Below, one piece after another: positions 7,158 through 14,148 of a DNA stretch of 15,094 nucleotides. Made by a program: the position numbers and the translations under genes. The stretch's first letter is position 1. Every line of letters begins with the position of its first letter. The DNA lies in contig JAKIVA010000056.1 of the NCBI GenBank assembly GCA_021647265.1, positions 1 to 15,094 on the forward strand, given 5' to 3'. The notes below the pieces were generated by a model. The model saw only the letters and a program-made list of their open reading frames with translations. It was not told where the DNA came from and searched no databases. Source of the stretch: Lutibacter sp. GTDB lineage: Bacteria > Bacteroidota > Bacteroidia > Flavobacteriales > Flavobacteriaceae.

Positions 7158-7664
7158 TTAAATTGTTAAATCATTTTCTTCTTTCATTCCTTTAGATATT
7201 TTAAAAACTTCACTTAAAACCATAAAAAACAATCCAAAGCAAATTATTATTATTTTTGAATCATACCCTACTTCAAAAGTAATTTTGTGTTTAAAATATA
7301 ATGTGAATATGAACGAAACTGCTAAAGATAATATTCCTGAAACAACCAGTAAATTTCCTATTTTATTAAATGAAGAAATAACGGTATCATCAAATATTTT
7401 TAACCTTAAAAAATAAGCCAACACTTTTCTAAAAAGGTATAAACTGTAAAAAGTTAGTAAAAATGCTATTATTGAAACTGCTATCAACAATTTTGATAAA
7501 ATTGAACTTGAAGTTAATAGCACTCCATTTATTTTAATATCAAAATCTCCTAAATCATCCATAAAAAAAATAAGTGGTATGGCTACCATTGCAAATGGAA
7601 TTATTGGAATGGAGACTATCCAAATAAAATCTACTATTGCTTTTAAAATATGTATTTTTCTCAT
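7158..7664 (-). CDS. DUF2975 family membrane protein
   Basis: The protein is 168 residues from the ATG at 7664. A longer reading from a TTG at 7694 would start upstream of the -7 box, so I rejected it. Four transmembrane segments are visible at about 12-34, 56-78, 102-123 and 137-154. The segment KIFDDTVISSFNKIGNLLVVSG before and into helix 3 is the part most like the DUF2975 family. The C terminus is short and charged (KGMKEENDLTI). Function is unknown. The tight coupling to a single-domain HTH gene suggests that the pair acts as a membrane-linked regulatory unit, but I see nothing in the sequence that shows what it controls. Confidence 0.85.
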   Translation of the reverse strand: MRKIHILKAIVDFIWIVSIPIIPFAMVAIPLIFFMDDLGDFDIKINGVLLTSSSILSKLLIAVSIIAFLLTFYSLYLFRKVLAYFLRLKIFDDTVISSFNKIGNLLVVSGILSLAVSFIFTLYFKHKITFEVGYDSKIIIICFGLFFMVLSEVFKISKGMKEENDLTI

Positions 7665-7683
7665 AATAATTATTATTAAAAAA

Positions 7684-7691
7684 CAAATATA
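7684..7691 (-). promoter_or_regulatory. Putative -7 box of the DUF2975-HTH operon
   Basis: The minus strand reads TATATTTG, an exact match to TAnnTTTG, and ends 19 bp before the ATG at 7664. The 31-bp inverted repeat at 7693-7723 begins one base upstream and would cover the spacer and -33 region. Confidence 0.6.
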
Positions 7692-7692
7692 C

Positions 7693-7723
7693 AATTAAAT
7701 TATCGTTTTACGATAATTTAATT
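7693..7723. promoter_or_regulatory. Perfect 14-bp inverted repeat, probable operator of the HTH regulator
   Basis: AATTAAATTATCGT at 7693-7706 and ACGATAATTTAATT at 7710-7723 are exact reverse complements around a TTT spacer. The core is TTATCGTnnnACGATAA. It abuts the -7 box of the DUF2975-HTH operon and would occupy its -33 region, which is where a repressor or autoregulator would bind. No T-rich tail is placed to make it a terminator for an upstream gene on this strand. Binding by the 6946-7155 protein is inference. Confidence 0.6.
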
Positions 7724-7746
7724 CCTTTTAATAATAATTAAAGAAA

Positions 7747-7883
7747 AAAGAGGCTGTCTGAAAAGTATAATTTAATGTCATATTGAGCTTGTCGAAATAT
7801 TTTAACATATTGATAATCAATATCAGTTTCGATAAGCTTAATCTGAGAAATTAAAATACACATACTTTTCAGACAGCCTCTTT
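7747..7883. repeat. 137-bp imperfect palindromic intergenic element, probable terminator of the left sdh operon
   Basis: The outer arms at 7747-7768 and 7862-7883 are perfect 22-bp reverse complements that begin AAAGAGGCTGTCTG. Inside, ATTGAGCTTGTCGAAA (7782-7797) pairs with TTTCGATAAGCTTAAT (7827-7842) with G-U pairs allowed, and a small ATATTGA/TCAATAT hairpin sits at the centre. Transcripts from either strand could fold into one long stem. It starts 21 bp beyond the sdhB stop, so it is well placed to end that operon. There is no transposase. The arms resemble intergenic repeats seen in many flavobacterial genomes, and a related left arm appears at 14922. Confidence 0.75.
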
Positions 7884-7904
7884 GAAATTTTATATAGTAA
7901 ACTT

Positions 7905-8648
7905 TTAAATAATACTTGCTTTTAAGTATTCACGATTCATACGTGCAATATTTTCTAACGAAATACTTTTAGGGCATTCCACCTCACAAGCACCAGTATT
8001 TGTACAGTTACCGAAACCTTCTAAATCCATTTGAGCTACCATATTTCTCACTCTGTCAGCTGCTTCAATTTTACCTTGTGGTAATAATGCAAATTGTGAA
8101 ACTTTTGCAGAAACAAACAACATAGCACTCGAATTTTTACAACTTGCAACGCAAGCTCCACAACCAATACAAGCAGCAGCATCCATAGATAAATCTGCAT
8201 TGTGTTTTGAAATAGGAATTGCATTGGCATCTTGTGTGTTTCCTGAAGTATTTACAGAAATAAAACCACCTGCTTGTTGAATACGTTCAAAAGCCATACG
8301 ATCAACAACTAAATCTTTAATAACAGGGAATGCTTTTGCTCTCCAAGGTTCTATATAAATGGTATCTCCATTTTTAAACATTCTCATATGCAACTGACAA
8401 GTAGTTATTCCCCTATCTGGCCCATGAGCTTCCCCATTAATATACAATGAACACATTCCACATATTCCCTCTCTACAATCATGGTCAAAAGCAATAGGTT
8501 CCTCATTTTTTGCGACTAAGCTTTCATTTAACACATCCATCATTTCTAAAAATGACATATGTTCTGAAATATCTGTTACTTTATATTCGACCATTTGACC
8601 TTTCTCTTGAGGTCCTTTTTGTCTCCAAATTTTTAACGTTAAATCCAT
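7905..8648 (-). CDS. sdhB: Succinate dehydrogenase/fumarate reductase iron-sulphur subunit (copy 1)
   Basis: The 247-residue subunit carries the three iron-sulphur centres that pass electrons from FAD to the quinone site. Ligands are all present: C58, C63, C66 and C84 for [2Fe-2S] (CREGICGMC ... TTC); C160, C163, C166 and C170 for [4Fe-4S] (CIGCGACVASC); and C215, C221 and C225 for [3Fe-4S] (CTNTGACEVECP). The 4Fe cluster motif ends in CK rather than CP, and CKNSSAMLFVSAK follows, as in Bacteroidota type-B enzymes. It is the last gene of the left operon, 10 bp after sdhA, and is followed by the long palindrome. It is intact and close in length to the second copy at 14149-14895. Confidence 0.96.
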   Translation of the reverse strand: MDLTLKIWRQKGPQEKGQMVEYKVTDISEHMSFLEMMDVLNESLVAKNEEPIAFDHDCREGICGMCSLYINGEAHGPDRGITTCQLHMRMFKNGDTIYIEPWRAKAFPVIKDLVVDRMAFERIQQAGGFISVNTSGNTQDANAIPISKHNADLSMDAAACIGCGACVASCKNSSAMLFVSAKVSQFALLPQGKIEAADRVRNMVAQMDLEGFGNCTNTGACEVECPKSISLENIARMNREYLKASII

Positions 8649-8658
8649 AATGTCTTTT

Positions 8659-10662
8659 TTATTTATATGAACGAGTTTTTAACTCAATATCTTTAAATTC
8701 TAATTGTTCTTTGTGTAAGATAGCTTCACTTGGTTTCCCTGTGTATTCCCACGCGGCAACATAAGCATAGTTTTTATCGTCACGTTTGGCTTCTCCATCT
8801 TCTGTAACATGTTCTTCACGGAAATGACCTCCACAAGATTCTTCACGTTCTAAGGCATCTTTGGCAAATAATTCTCCTAATTCTAGAAAATCAGCTACTC
8901 TTCCAGCCTTTTCAAGTTCCTGATTAAATTCATTTAAACTACCCGGAACTTTAACATTTTTCCAGAAATCATCACGAATTTCTTGAATTTCTTGAATTGC
9001 TTCTTTTAAATGCTTTTCATTACGTGCCATTCCTACTTTATTCCACATTACCAATCCTAGTTTTTTATGGAAATAATCTACAGAATGTGTACCTTTATTA
9101 TTAATGAAAAACTCTAAACGGTCTTTCACTTCTTTCTCCACTTCTTCAAATTCAGGACTATCTGTTGAAATTTTTCCAGTTCGAATTTCATCTGCCAAAT
9201 AATCACCAATTGTATAAGGTAATACAAAATAGCCGTCAGCCAATCCTTGCATTAAAGCTGAGGCCCCTAACCTATTTGCACCATGGTCTGAGAAGTTTGC
9301 TTCACCAATACAATACAACCCTGGAACTGTAGTCATTAAATTATAGTCAACCCAAACACCACCCATTGTGTAGTGTGTTGCAGGATAAATCATCATAGGT
9401 GTTTTGTATGGGTTTTCATCAATAATTTTCTCATACATTTGAAACAAGTTTCCATATTTTGCTTCTATTATCCCTTCACCCAATTCAATTATTTTTTCTT
9501 CTGAAGGATTTGATATTCCGTGAATTTTGGCTTGCTCTCTTCCATAACGATGAATAGCAGTTGCAAAATCTAAATATACCGCTTCACCTGTTGCATTCAC
9601 CCCAAAACCAGCATCACAACGCTCTTTTGCTGCTCTTGATGCCACATCACGAGGAACTAAATTACCAAATGCCGGATATCTACGTTCTAAGTAGTAATCT
9701 CTATCTTCTTCAGCAATTTCAGTAGGTTTTAATTTTCCTTGTTGAATTGCTTTTGCATCTTCAATTTTTGCAGGAACCCATATTCTACCATCATTACGTA
9801 ATGATTCAGACATCAATGTTAATTTAGATTGATAGTCTCCTGAACGAGGAATACACGTTGGGTGAATTTGTGTAAAACAAGGATTTGCAAAATAAGCTCC
9901 TTTTTTATGAATTTTCCAAGCGGCAGTTGCATTAGAACCCATAGCATTTGTTGATAAGAAATATACATTCCCGTAACCTCCTGTTGCAATTACTACTGCA
10001 TGAGCAGCATGGCGTTCAATTTTTCCAGAAATTAAATCTCGTGCAATAATACCTCTTGCTTTTCCATCAATTTTTACAATGTCTAACATTTCGTGACGGT
10101 TAAACATTTCTATTTTTCCACGTGCTATTTGACGGTTCATTGCTGCATAAGCTCCTAATAGTAATTGTTGACCTGTTTGCCCTTTTGCATAAAACGTACG
10201 TGAAACTAACACACCTCCAAAAGAACGATTGTCTAATAACCCTCCATAATCACGGGCAAAAGGCACACCCTGAGCCACACATTGGTCAATAATATTTCCT
10301 GAAACCTCTGCCAAACGATACACATTTGCTTCTCGAGAACGATAGTCTCCTCCTTTTACGGTATCATAAAATAAACGATAATTTGAATCTCCATCACCCA
10401 TATAATTTTTTGAGGCATTAATTCCCCCTTGGGCAGCAATTGAATGTGCTCTACGTGGAGAATCTTGGTAAGCAAATGCCTTTACATTGTATCCTAACTC
10501 TGCCAATGTTGCTGCAGCCGATCCTCCTGCCAAACCCGTTCCTATAACAATAATATCAATATTACGTTTATTAGCAGGATTTACTAAATTAATTTTGTCT
10601 TTATATAATGTCCATTTATCTTTAATTGGACCTTCTGGTACTCTTGAATTTAAAGTCGTCAT
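8659..10662 (-). CDS. sdhA: Succinate dehydrogenase/fumarate reductase flavoprotein (copy 1)
   Basis: The catalytic subunit (667 residues) interconverts succinate and fumarate at a covalently bound FAD on the inner face of the membrane. The dinucleotide-binding motif GTGLAGGSAA starts at residue 41, and H73 in RRAHSIAAQGG is the expected FAD-linking histidine. Active-site residues are conserved: H267 (QIHPT), R338 (VPRDVASR), H430 (ATHYTMGG) and R464 (GANRLGA). It lies 14 bp after sdhC and 10 bp before sdhB in one operon. Compared with copy 2 it is longer, chiefly by 21 residues between R338 and H430 and 7 between H267 and R338. Direction in vivo cannot be judged from sequence. A 49-bp tract at 9141-9189 is identical to copy 2. 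Confidence 0.97.
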   Translation of the reverse strand: MTTLNSRVPEGPIKDKWTLYKDKINLVNPANKRNIDIIVIGTGLAGGSAAATLAELGYNVKAFAYQDSPRRAHSIAAQGGINASKNYMGDGDSNYRLFYDTVKGGDYRSREANVYRLAEVSGNIIDQCVAQGVPFARDYGGLLDNRSFGGVLVSRTFYAKGQTGQQLLLGAYAAMNRQIARGKIEMFNRHEMLDIVKIDGKARGIIARDLISGKIERHAAHAVVIATGGYGNVYFLSTNAMGSNATAAWKIHKKGAYFANPCFTQIHPTCIPRSGDYQSKLTLMSESLRNDGRIWVPAKIEDAKAIQQGKLKPTEIAEEDRDYYLERRYPAFGNLVPRDVASRAAKERCDAGFGVNATGEAVYLDFATAIHRYGREQAKIHGISNPSEEKIIELGEGIIEAKYGNLFQMYEKIIDENPYKTPMMIYPATHYTMGGVWVDYNLMTTVPGLYCIGEANFSDHGANRLGASALMQGLADGYFVLPYTIGDYLADEIRTGKISTDSPEFEEVEKEVKDRLEFFINNKGTHSVDYFHKKLGLVMWNKVGMARNEKHLKEAIQEIQEIRDDFWKNVKVPGSLNEFNQELEKAGRVADFLELGELFAKDALEREESCGGHFREEHVTEDGEAKRDDKNYAYVAAWEYTGKPSEAILHKEQLEFKDIELKTRSYK

Positions 10663-10676
10663 ATTTTTTTATAAGA

Positions 10677-11345
10677 TTAATGGTTTAATTGACTAAAATA
10701 GTTATAAAGTGCTACAGTAATAAATCCTAAAGGAATAACAATAGCGTAAATTTTACCTAACGTTTTTACACATTTTGTGTATCTATTATTAAAGCCTATA
10801 GATTGAAATGCAGATTGAAATCCATGTAATAAATGCAGTGCTAATAATACAAATGCAATTACATAAGCTCCTACCCTCCAAGGCTCTGAAAATTTATGCT
10901 GTAATTCTACAAAATATCTTGTAGGATTTTCTGGTAAAACTTCTATGTATTTGTGATTGATCTCCGGAATCCAAAAATCAATAAAATGCAATACCAGAAA
11001 TGCTAAAATAGCCAAACCACTATATATCATATTTCTTGACATCCAAGTTGCGTTAGCTGCACCATTATTTTTAAAATATTTTACATTTCTTGCCTCTCTA
11101 TTTTTCAACTCTAAAATAAAACCCATTACAAAGTGAAATACAACTCCAAAAATTAATATAGGTTGCATTACGTATTGTATCAATGAATTTGTTCCCATAA
11201 AGTGTGATGCTTCATTAAAAGCATCTTCACTAAATAAAGATGTTAAGTTAACTGATAAATGAATAAGTAAGAAAATAATAAGGAAAAGCGCTGACAAAGC
11301 CATGGCTACTTTCCTTGCTATCGATGAAGATAAAATTCCGCTCAT
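10677..11345 (-). CDS. sdhC: Succinate dehydrogenase type-B di-haem cytochrome b subunit (copy 1)
   Basis: The membrane anchor is 222 residues from the ATG at 11345. A longer start from TTG at 11378 would lie upstream of the -7 box and was rejected. Five hydrophobic segments are spread through the protein, as in single-chain type-B anchors of the b558 family. Histidines expected to bind two haem b groups are H29 (LLIHLSVN), H71 (VVFHFVMG), H120 (LVLHFIDFW) and H171 in LALHLLHG (H174 is the alternative). The HLLHGFQSAFQSIG block is diagnostic of the family. It binds the menaquinone/menaquinol site and passes electrons between it and the iron-sulphur subunit. It is first in the left operon. No separate SdhD is present or expected. 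Confidence 0.93.
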   Translation of the reverse strand: MSGILSSSIARKVAMALSALFLIIFLLIHLSVNLTSLFSEDAFNEASHFMGTNSLIQYVMQPILIFGVVFHFVMGFILELKNREARNVKYFKNNGAANATWMSRNMIYSGLAILAFLVLHFIDFWIPEINHKYIEVLPENPTRYFVELQHKFSEPWRVGAYVIAFVLLALHLLHGFQSAFQSIGFNNRYTKCVKTLGKIYAIVIPLGFITVALYNYFSQLNH

Positions 11346-11530
11346 ATTTTTTAAATTTAAAGAGCCCAAATATAACACTTTGAAATGAGGTTTTTAAAAA
11401 ACCCTTAAATATATCTAAGTAATTTAGATTAATTATAAATAATATCACGCAAAGTAAAATCTGATAAATATCATTATTAAAAACAATATCCTCTTTTACC
11501 TTTAATCTCTCAACTCAAATAATTAGCCTT
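11346..11530. promoter_or_regulatory. Shared divergent promoter region of the two sdh operons
   Basis: This 185-bp AT-rich stretch separates the two divergent sdhC start codons and must hold both promoters. Besides the left -7 box, it has two small inverted repeats: GGTTTTT/AAAAACC at 11389-11403 and ATCTAA-GTAAT-TTAGAT at 11413-11429. For the right operon the best candidate is TACCTTTA at 11497-11504, one mismatch from TAnnTTTG and 26 bp before the ATG. I see no ORF and no recognisable binding site for a named regulator. Confidence 0.6.
11367..11374 (-). promoter_or_regulatory. Putative -7 box of the left sdh operon
   Basis: The minus strand reads TATATTTG, an exact TAnnTTTG match, ending 21 bp before the sdhC ATG at 11345. 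A short palindrome (GGTTTTT/AAAAACC, 11389-11403) lies just upstream at about the -33 region. No good TTG element is visible. Confidence 0.5.
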
Positions 11531-12217
11531 ATGGCAATAAAAAAAGGTCTATTCAAAACATCGGTTGGTCGTAAAAACCTAATGGCTGTAACCGGACTAT
11601 TTATCATTTTTTTCCTTATAATTCACCTTGTAGGGAATCTTATACTCATAATTCCTGATTCATTTTTCCCAATTGAATTTTGGGGAGGAGTAGCAAACAC
11701 ACATGATATGTATAATGCTTATTCTCACTTTTTAGTGCATTTTTGGCCAGTAACATTAGTTGCATGGATATTATATGTAGCAATTATTACACACATTATT
11801 GATGCTGCCTTAATTACTGTTAATAATTGGAAAACTAGTGGCGATAAGTACTTGGTAACCGACAATTCTTCAAGTACTTGGTATTCTAGAAATATGGGTG
11901 TACTAGGAACAATAATTGGAGTGTTTTTAGTAATTCATATGGCTCAATTTTGGTTGCAATACAAAGTTTTAAAAGTTGAGCATGATTTGTATGAATTGGT
12001 TCTTGTTACTTTTAAAACATGGTGGTTTGTACTCATCTATGAAATAGGAATTATAGCATTAGGTTTTCACTTAGTTCATGGTATTGAAAGTGCACATCGT
12101 TCTTTGGGAATATACCCTAAAAAAATAATGAAAATTATTAAGTATATAGCCCTATGCTTTAGTTTAGTTATGGCAATATTATATGCTATTATCCCAATCA
12201 TTCTTTACTTTAAATAA
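11531..12217 (+). CDS. sdhC: Succinate dehydrogenase type-B di-haem cytochrome b subunit (copy 2)
   Basis: This 228-residue anchor starts the right operon. It has the same five-helix plan as copy 1 and the same haem-ligand pattern: H32 (LIIHLVGN), H88 (IITHIIDA), H136 (LVIHMAQFW) and H180 in LGFHLVHG (H183 is the alternative). The family block reads HLVHGIESAHRSLG. The clear difference is in the loop after helix 1, which here is longer and richer in aromatic residues and histidine (IPDSFFPIEFWGGVANTHDMYNAY); this would change the outer face near one haem. Electron exchange with menaquinone is expected. Sequence divergence from copy 1 is high outside the motifs, so the two anchors may differ in quinone site or potential. 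The downstream sdhA starts 9 bp after its stop codon. Confidence 0.93.
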   Translation: MAIKKGLFKTSVGRKNLMAVTGLFIIFFLIIHLVGNLILIIPDSFFPIEFWGGVANTHDMYNAYSHFLVHFWPVTLVAWILYVAIITHIIDAALITVNNWKTSGDKYLVTDNSSSTWYSRNMGVLGTIIGVFLVIHMAQFWLQYKVLKVEHDLYELVLVTFKTWWFVLIYEIGIIALGFHLVHGIESAHRSLGIYPKKIMKIIKYIALCFSLVMAILYAIIPIILYFK

Positions 12218-12226
12218 AATAGAATT

Positions 12227-14140
12227 ATGGCTCTTAATGCAAAAATTCCTGTAGGACCTTTAAAAGATAAATGGCAAAATTACCTTGCTAAAACTCATAT
12301 TGTAAATCCTGCAAATCGTAAAAAATTAGATATAATTGTAGTTGGTGGAGGTTTGTCTGGTGGCGGAGCCGCCGCTTCATTAGCAGAATTAGGATACAAT
12401 GTAAAAGTATTCTTTTTTCAAGATTCAGCTAGACGCTCACATTCTGTTGCAGCTCAAGGTGGTGTAAACGCAGCAAAAAATTACAAAAATGACGGTGACA
12501 ATGTTTATAGAATGTTTTACGATACCATTAAAGGAGGTGATTTTAGATCTCGTGAAGCCAATGTTTATAGAATGGCTGAAGTTTCTGTTGATTTAATTGA
12601 CCACATGGTTGCTCAAGGCGTTCCATTTGGGCGTGAATATAGTGGCTATTTAAGTAACCGTTCTTTTGGAGGCGTGTTAGTTTCTCGTACTTTTTATGCT
12701 CGTGGTCAAACTGGTCAACAATTATTAATGGCCACTTATCAAGCCATGATGAAGCAAGTTAAAATTGGAAATCTAAAACAATACAAACGTCATGAAATTT
12801 TAGATCTTGTTGTGGTAGATGGAAAAGCCAGAGGTATTATTGCTCGTAATTTAGACACTGGTGAAATTGAACGTCATGCGGCACATGCTGTCGTTTTTGG
12901 AACGGGTGGTTTTGGTAAAATATTTTATTTATCCACGTTGGCTATGAATTCAAATGGGTCAGCAAACTGGCGTGCTCATAAAAAGGGAGCTTATTTTGCA
13001 AATCCTTCTTGGACACAAATTCATCCTACAGCACTTCCTCAATCTGGAGAACATCAATCTAAATTAACATTGATGTCTGAATCTCTTCGAAATGATGGTC
13101 GTATTTGGGTTCCTAAAAACAAAGATGACAATCGAAAACCTGGAGATATTCCTGAAGAAGACAGAGATTATTACCTAGAAAGGAGATATCCTGCATTTGG
13201 TAATTTAGTGCCTCGTGATGTAGCATCAAGAGCGGCAAAAGAAAGAATGGATGCCGGTCATGGTGTTGGCCCTTTAAAAAATGCTGTTTATTTAGATTTT
13301 AAAACTGCTATTGAAAAATTAGGTAAAGAAACTATTAAAGAAAGATATGGAAACCTCTTTACCATGTATGAAAAAATTACTGCTATAAATGCTTATAAAG
13401 AGCCTATGAAAATATCACCTGCAGCCCATTTCTCTATGGGCGGTTTATGGGTTGATTATGAACTTCAAACCACAATTCCTGGATTATTTGCAGTTGGAGA
13501 AGCAAATTTTGCTGATCACGGAGCAAATCGTTTAGGTGCAAACTCTCTCTTACAAGCATCAGTTGATGGTAATTTTATTCTACCTAATACCATTTCAAAT
13601 TATTTAGCAGACGAAATTCGAACTGGAAAAATTTCAACAGATAGTCCTGAATTTGAAGAAGCAGAAAAAGCAGTAAAAGAACAGGTTAAAAAATTATTAG
13701 CCATAAAAGGAACCATGCCTGTTGATCAAATTCATAGACGCCTTGGTAAAATTATGTTTAAAGAAGTAGCCATGTCACGAAATGAAAAAGGCTTAATTTG
13801 GGCTATTGAAGAAATTAAAAAACTACGTAAAGAATTTTGGGAAAATGCTGCAATACCAGGTAATGAAAACGGCCCTAATTCTGAATTAGAAAAAGCCGGT
13901 CGTTTAGCTGATTATCTAGAAATAGCTGAATTAATGGCAGTAGATGCTCTAGAAAGAAAAGAAAGTTGTGGAGCTCATTTCAGAGAAGATTATCAAACTC
14001 CAGAAGGTGAAGCCATGCGTGATGATGAAAATTACATGTTTTCTTCTGCCTGGGAATGGCAAGAAGGGGAAAACTGGAAACTGCATAAAGAACCACTAGA
14101 ATTTACAGAAGTTACACCAACAGTACGTTCATATAAATAA
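12227..14140 (+). CDS. sdhA: Succinate dehydrogenase/fumarate reductase flavoprotein (copy 2)
   Basis: The 637-residue catalytic subunit of the right operon has the FAD motif GGGLSGGGAA starting at residue 40 and the FAD-linking H72 in RRSHSVAAQGG. Active-site residues match those of copy 1: H266 (QIHPT), R330 (VPRDVASR), H401 (AAHFSMGG) and R435 (GANRLGA). It is 30 residues shorter. The main losses are a 7-residue gap after RIWVP and a 21-residue gap in the segment leading to RYGNLFTMYEKI. Both lie between catalytic residues, so they should shorten surface loops or the capping region without removing the site. It lies 9 bp after sdhC and 8 bp before sdhB. Whether it works mainly as dehydrogenase or fumarate reductase is not visible. 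Tracts at 13053-13083 and 13613-13661 are identical to copy 1. Confidence 0.97.
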   Translation: MALNAKIPVGPLKDKWQNYLAKTHIVNPANRKKLDIIVVGGGLSGGGAAASLAELGYNVKVFFFQDSARRSHSVAAQGGVNAAKNYKNDGDNVYRMFYDTIKGGDFRSREANVYRMAEVSVDLIDHMVAQGVPFGREYSGYLSNRSFGGVLVSRTFYARGQTGQQLLMATYQAMMKQVKIGNLKQYKRHEILDLVVVDGKARGIIARNLDTGEIERHAAHAVVFGTGGFGKIFYLSTLAMNSNGSANWRAHKKGAYFANPSWTQIHPTALPQSGEHQSKLTLMSESLRNDGRIWVPKNKDDNRKPGDIPEEDRDYYLERRYPAFGNLVPRDVASRAAKERMDAGHGVGPLKNAVYLDFKTAIEKLGKETIKERYGNLFTMYEKITAINAYKEPMKISPAAHFSMGGLWVDYELQTTIPGLFAVGEANFADHGANRLGANSLLQASVDGNFILPNTISNYLADEIRTGKISTDSPEFEEAEKAVKEQVKKLLAIKGTMPVDQIHRRLGKIMFKEVAMSRNEKGLIWAIEEIKKLRKEFWENAAIPGNENGPNSELEKAGRLADYLEIAELMAVDALERKESCGAHFREDYQTPEGEAMRDDENYMFSSAWEWQEGENWKLHKEPLEFTEVTPTVRSYK

Positions 14141-14148
14141 AAAAGATT

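Noticed and set aside
6998..7195. Plus-strand frame of 65 codons
   Set aside because: It is antisense to the HTH gene and its junction with DUF2975.
7747..7883. Insertion sequence or transposon
   Set aside because: Only inverted arms are present; there is no transposase frame, and I cannot identify target-site duplications. A REP/MITE-like repeat or terminator fits better.
10487..10696. Plus-strand frame of 69 codons
   Set aside because: It is antisense to the FAD-binding start of sdhA and the sdhC-sdhA junction.
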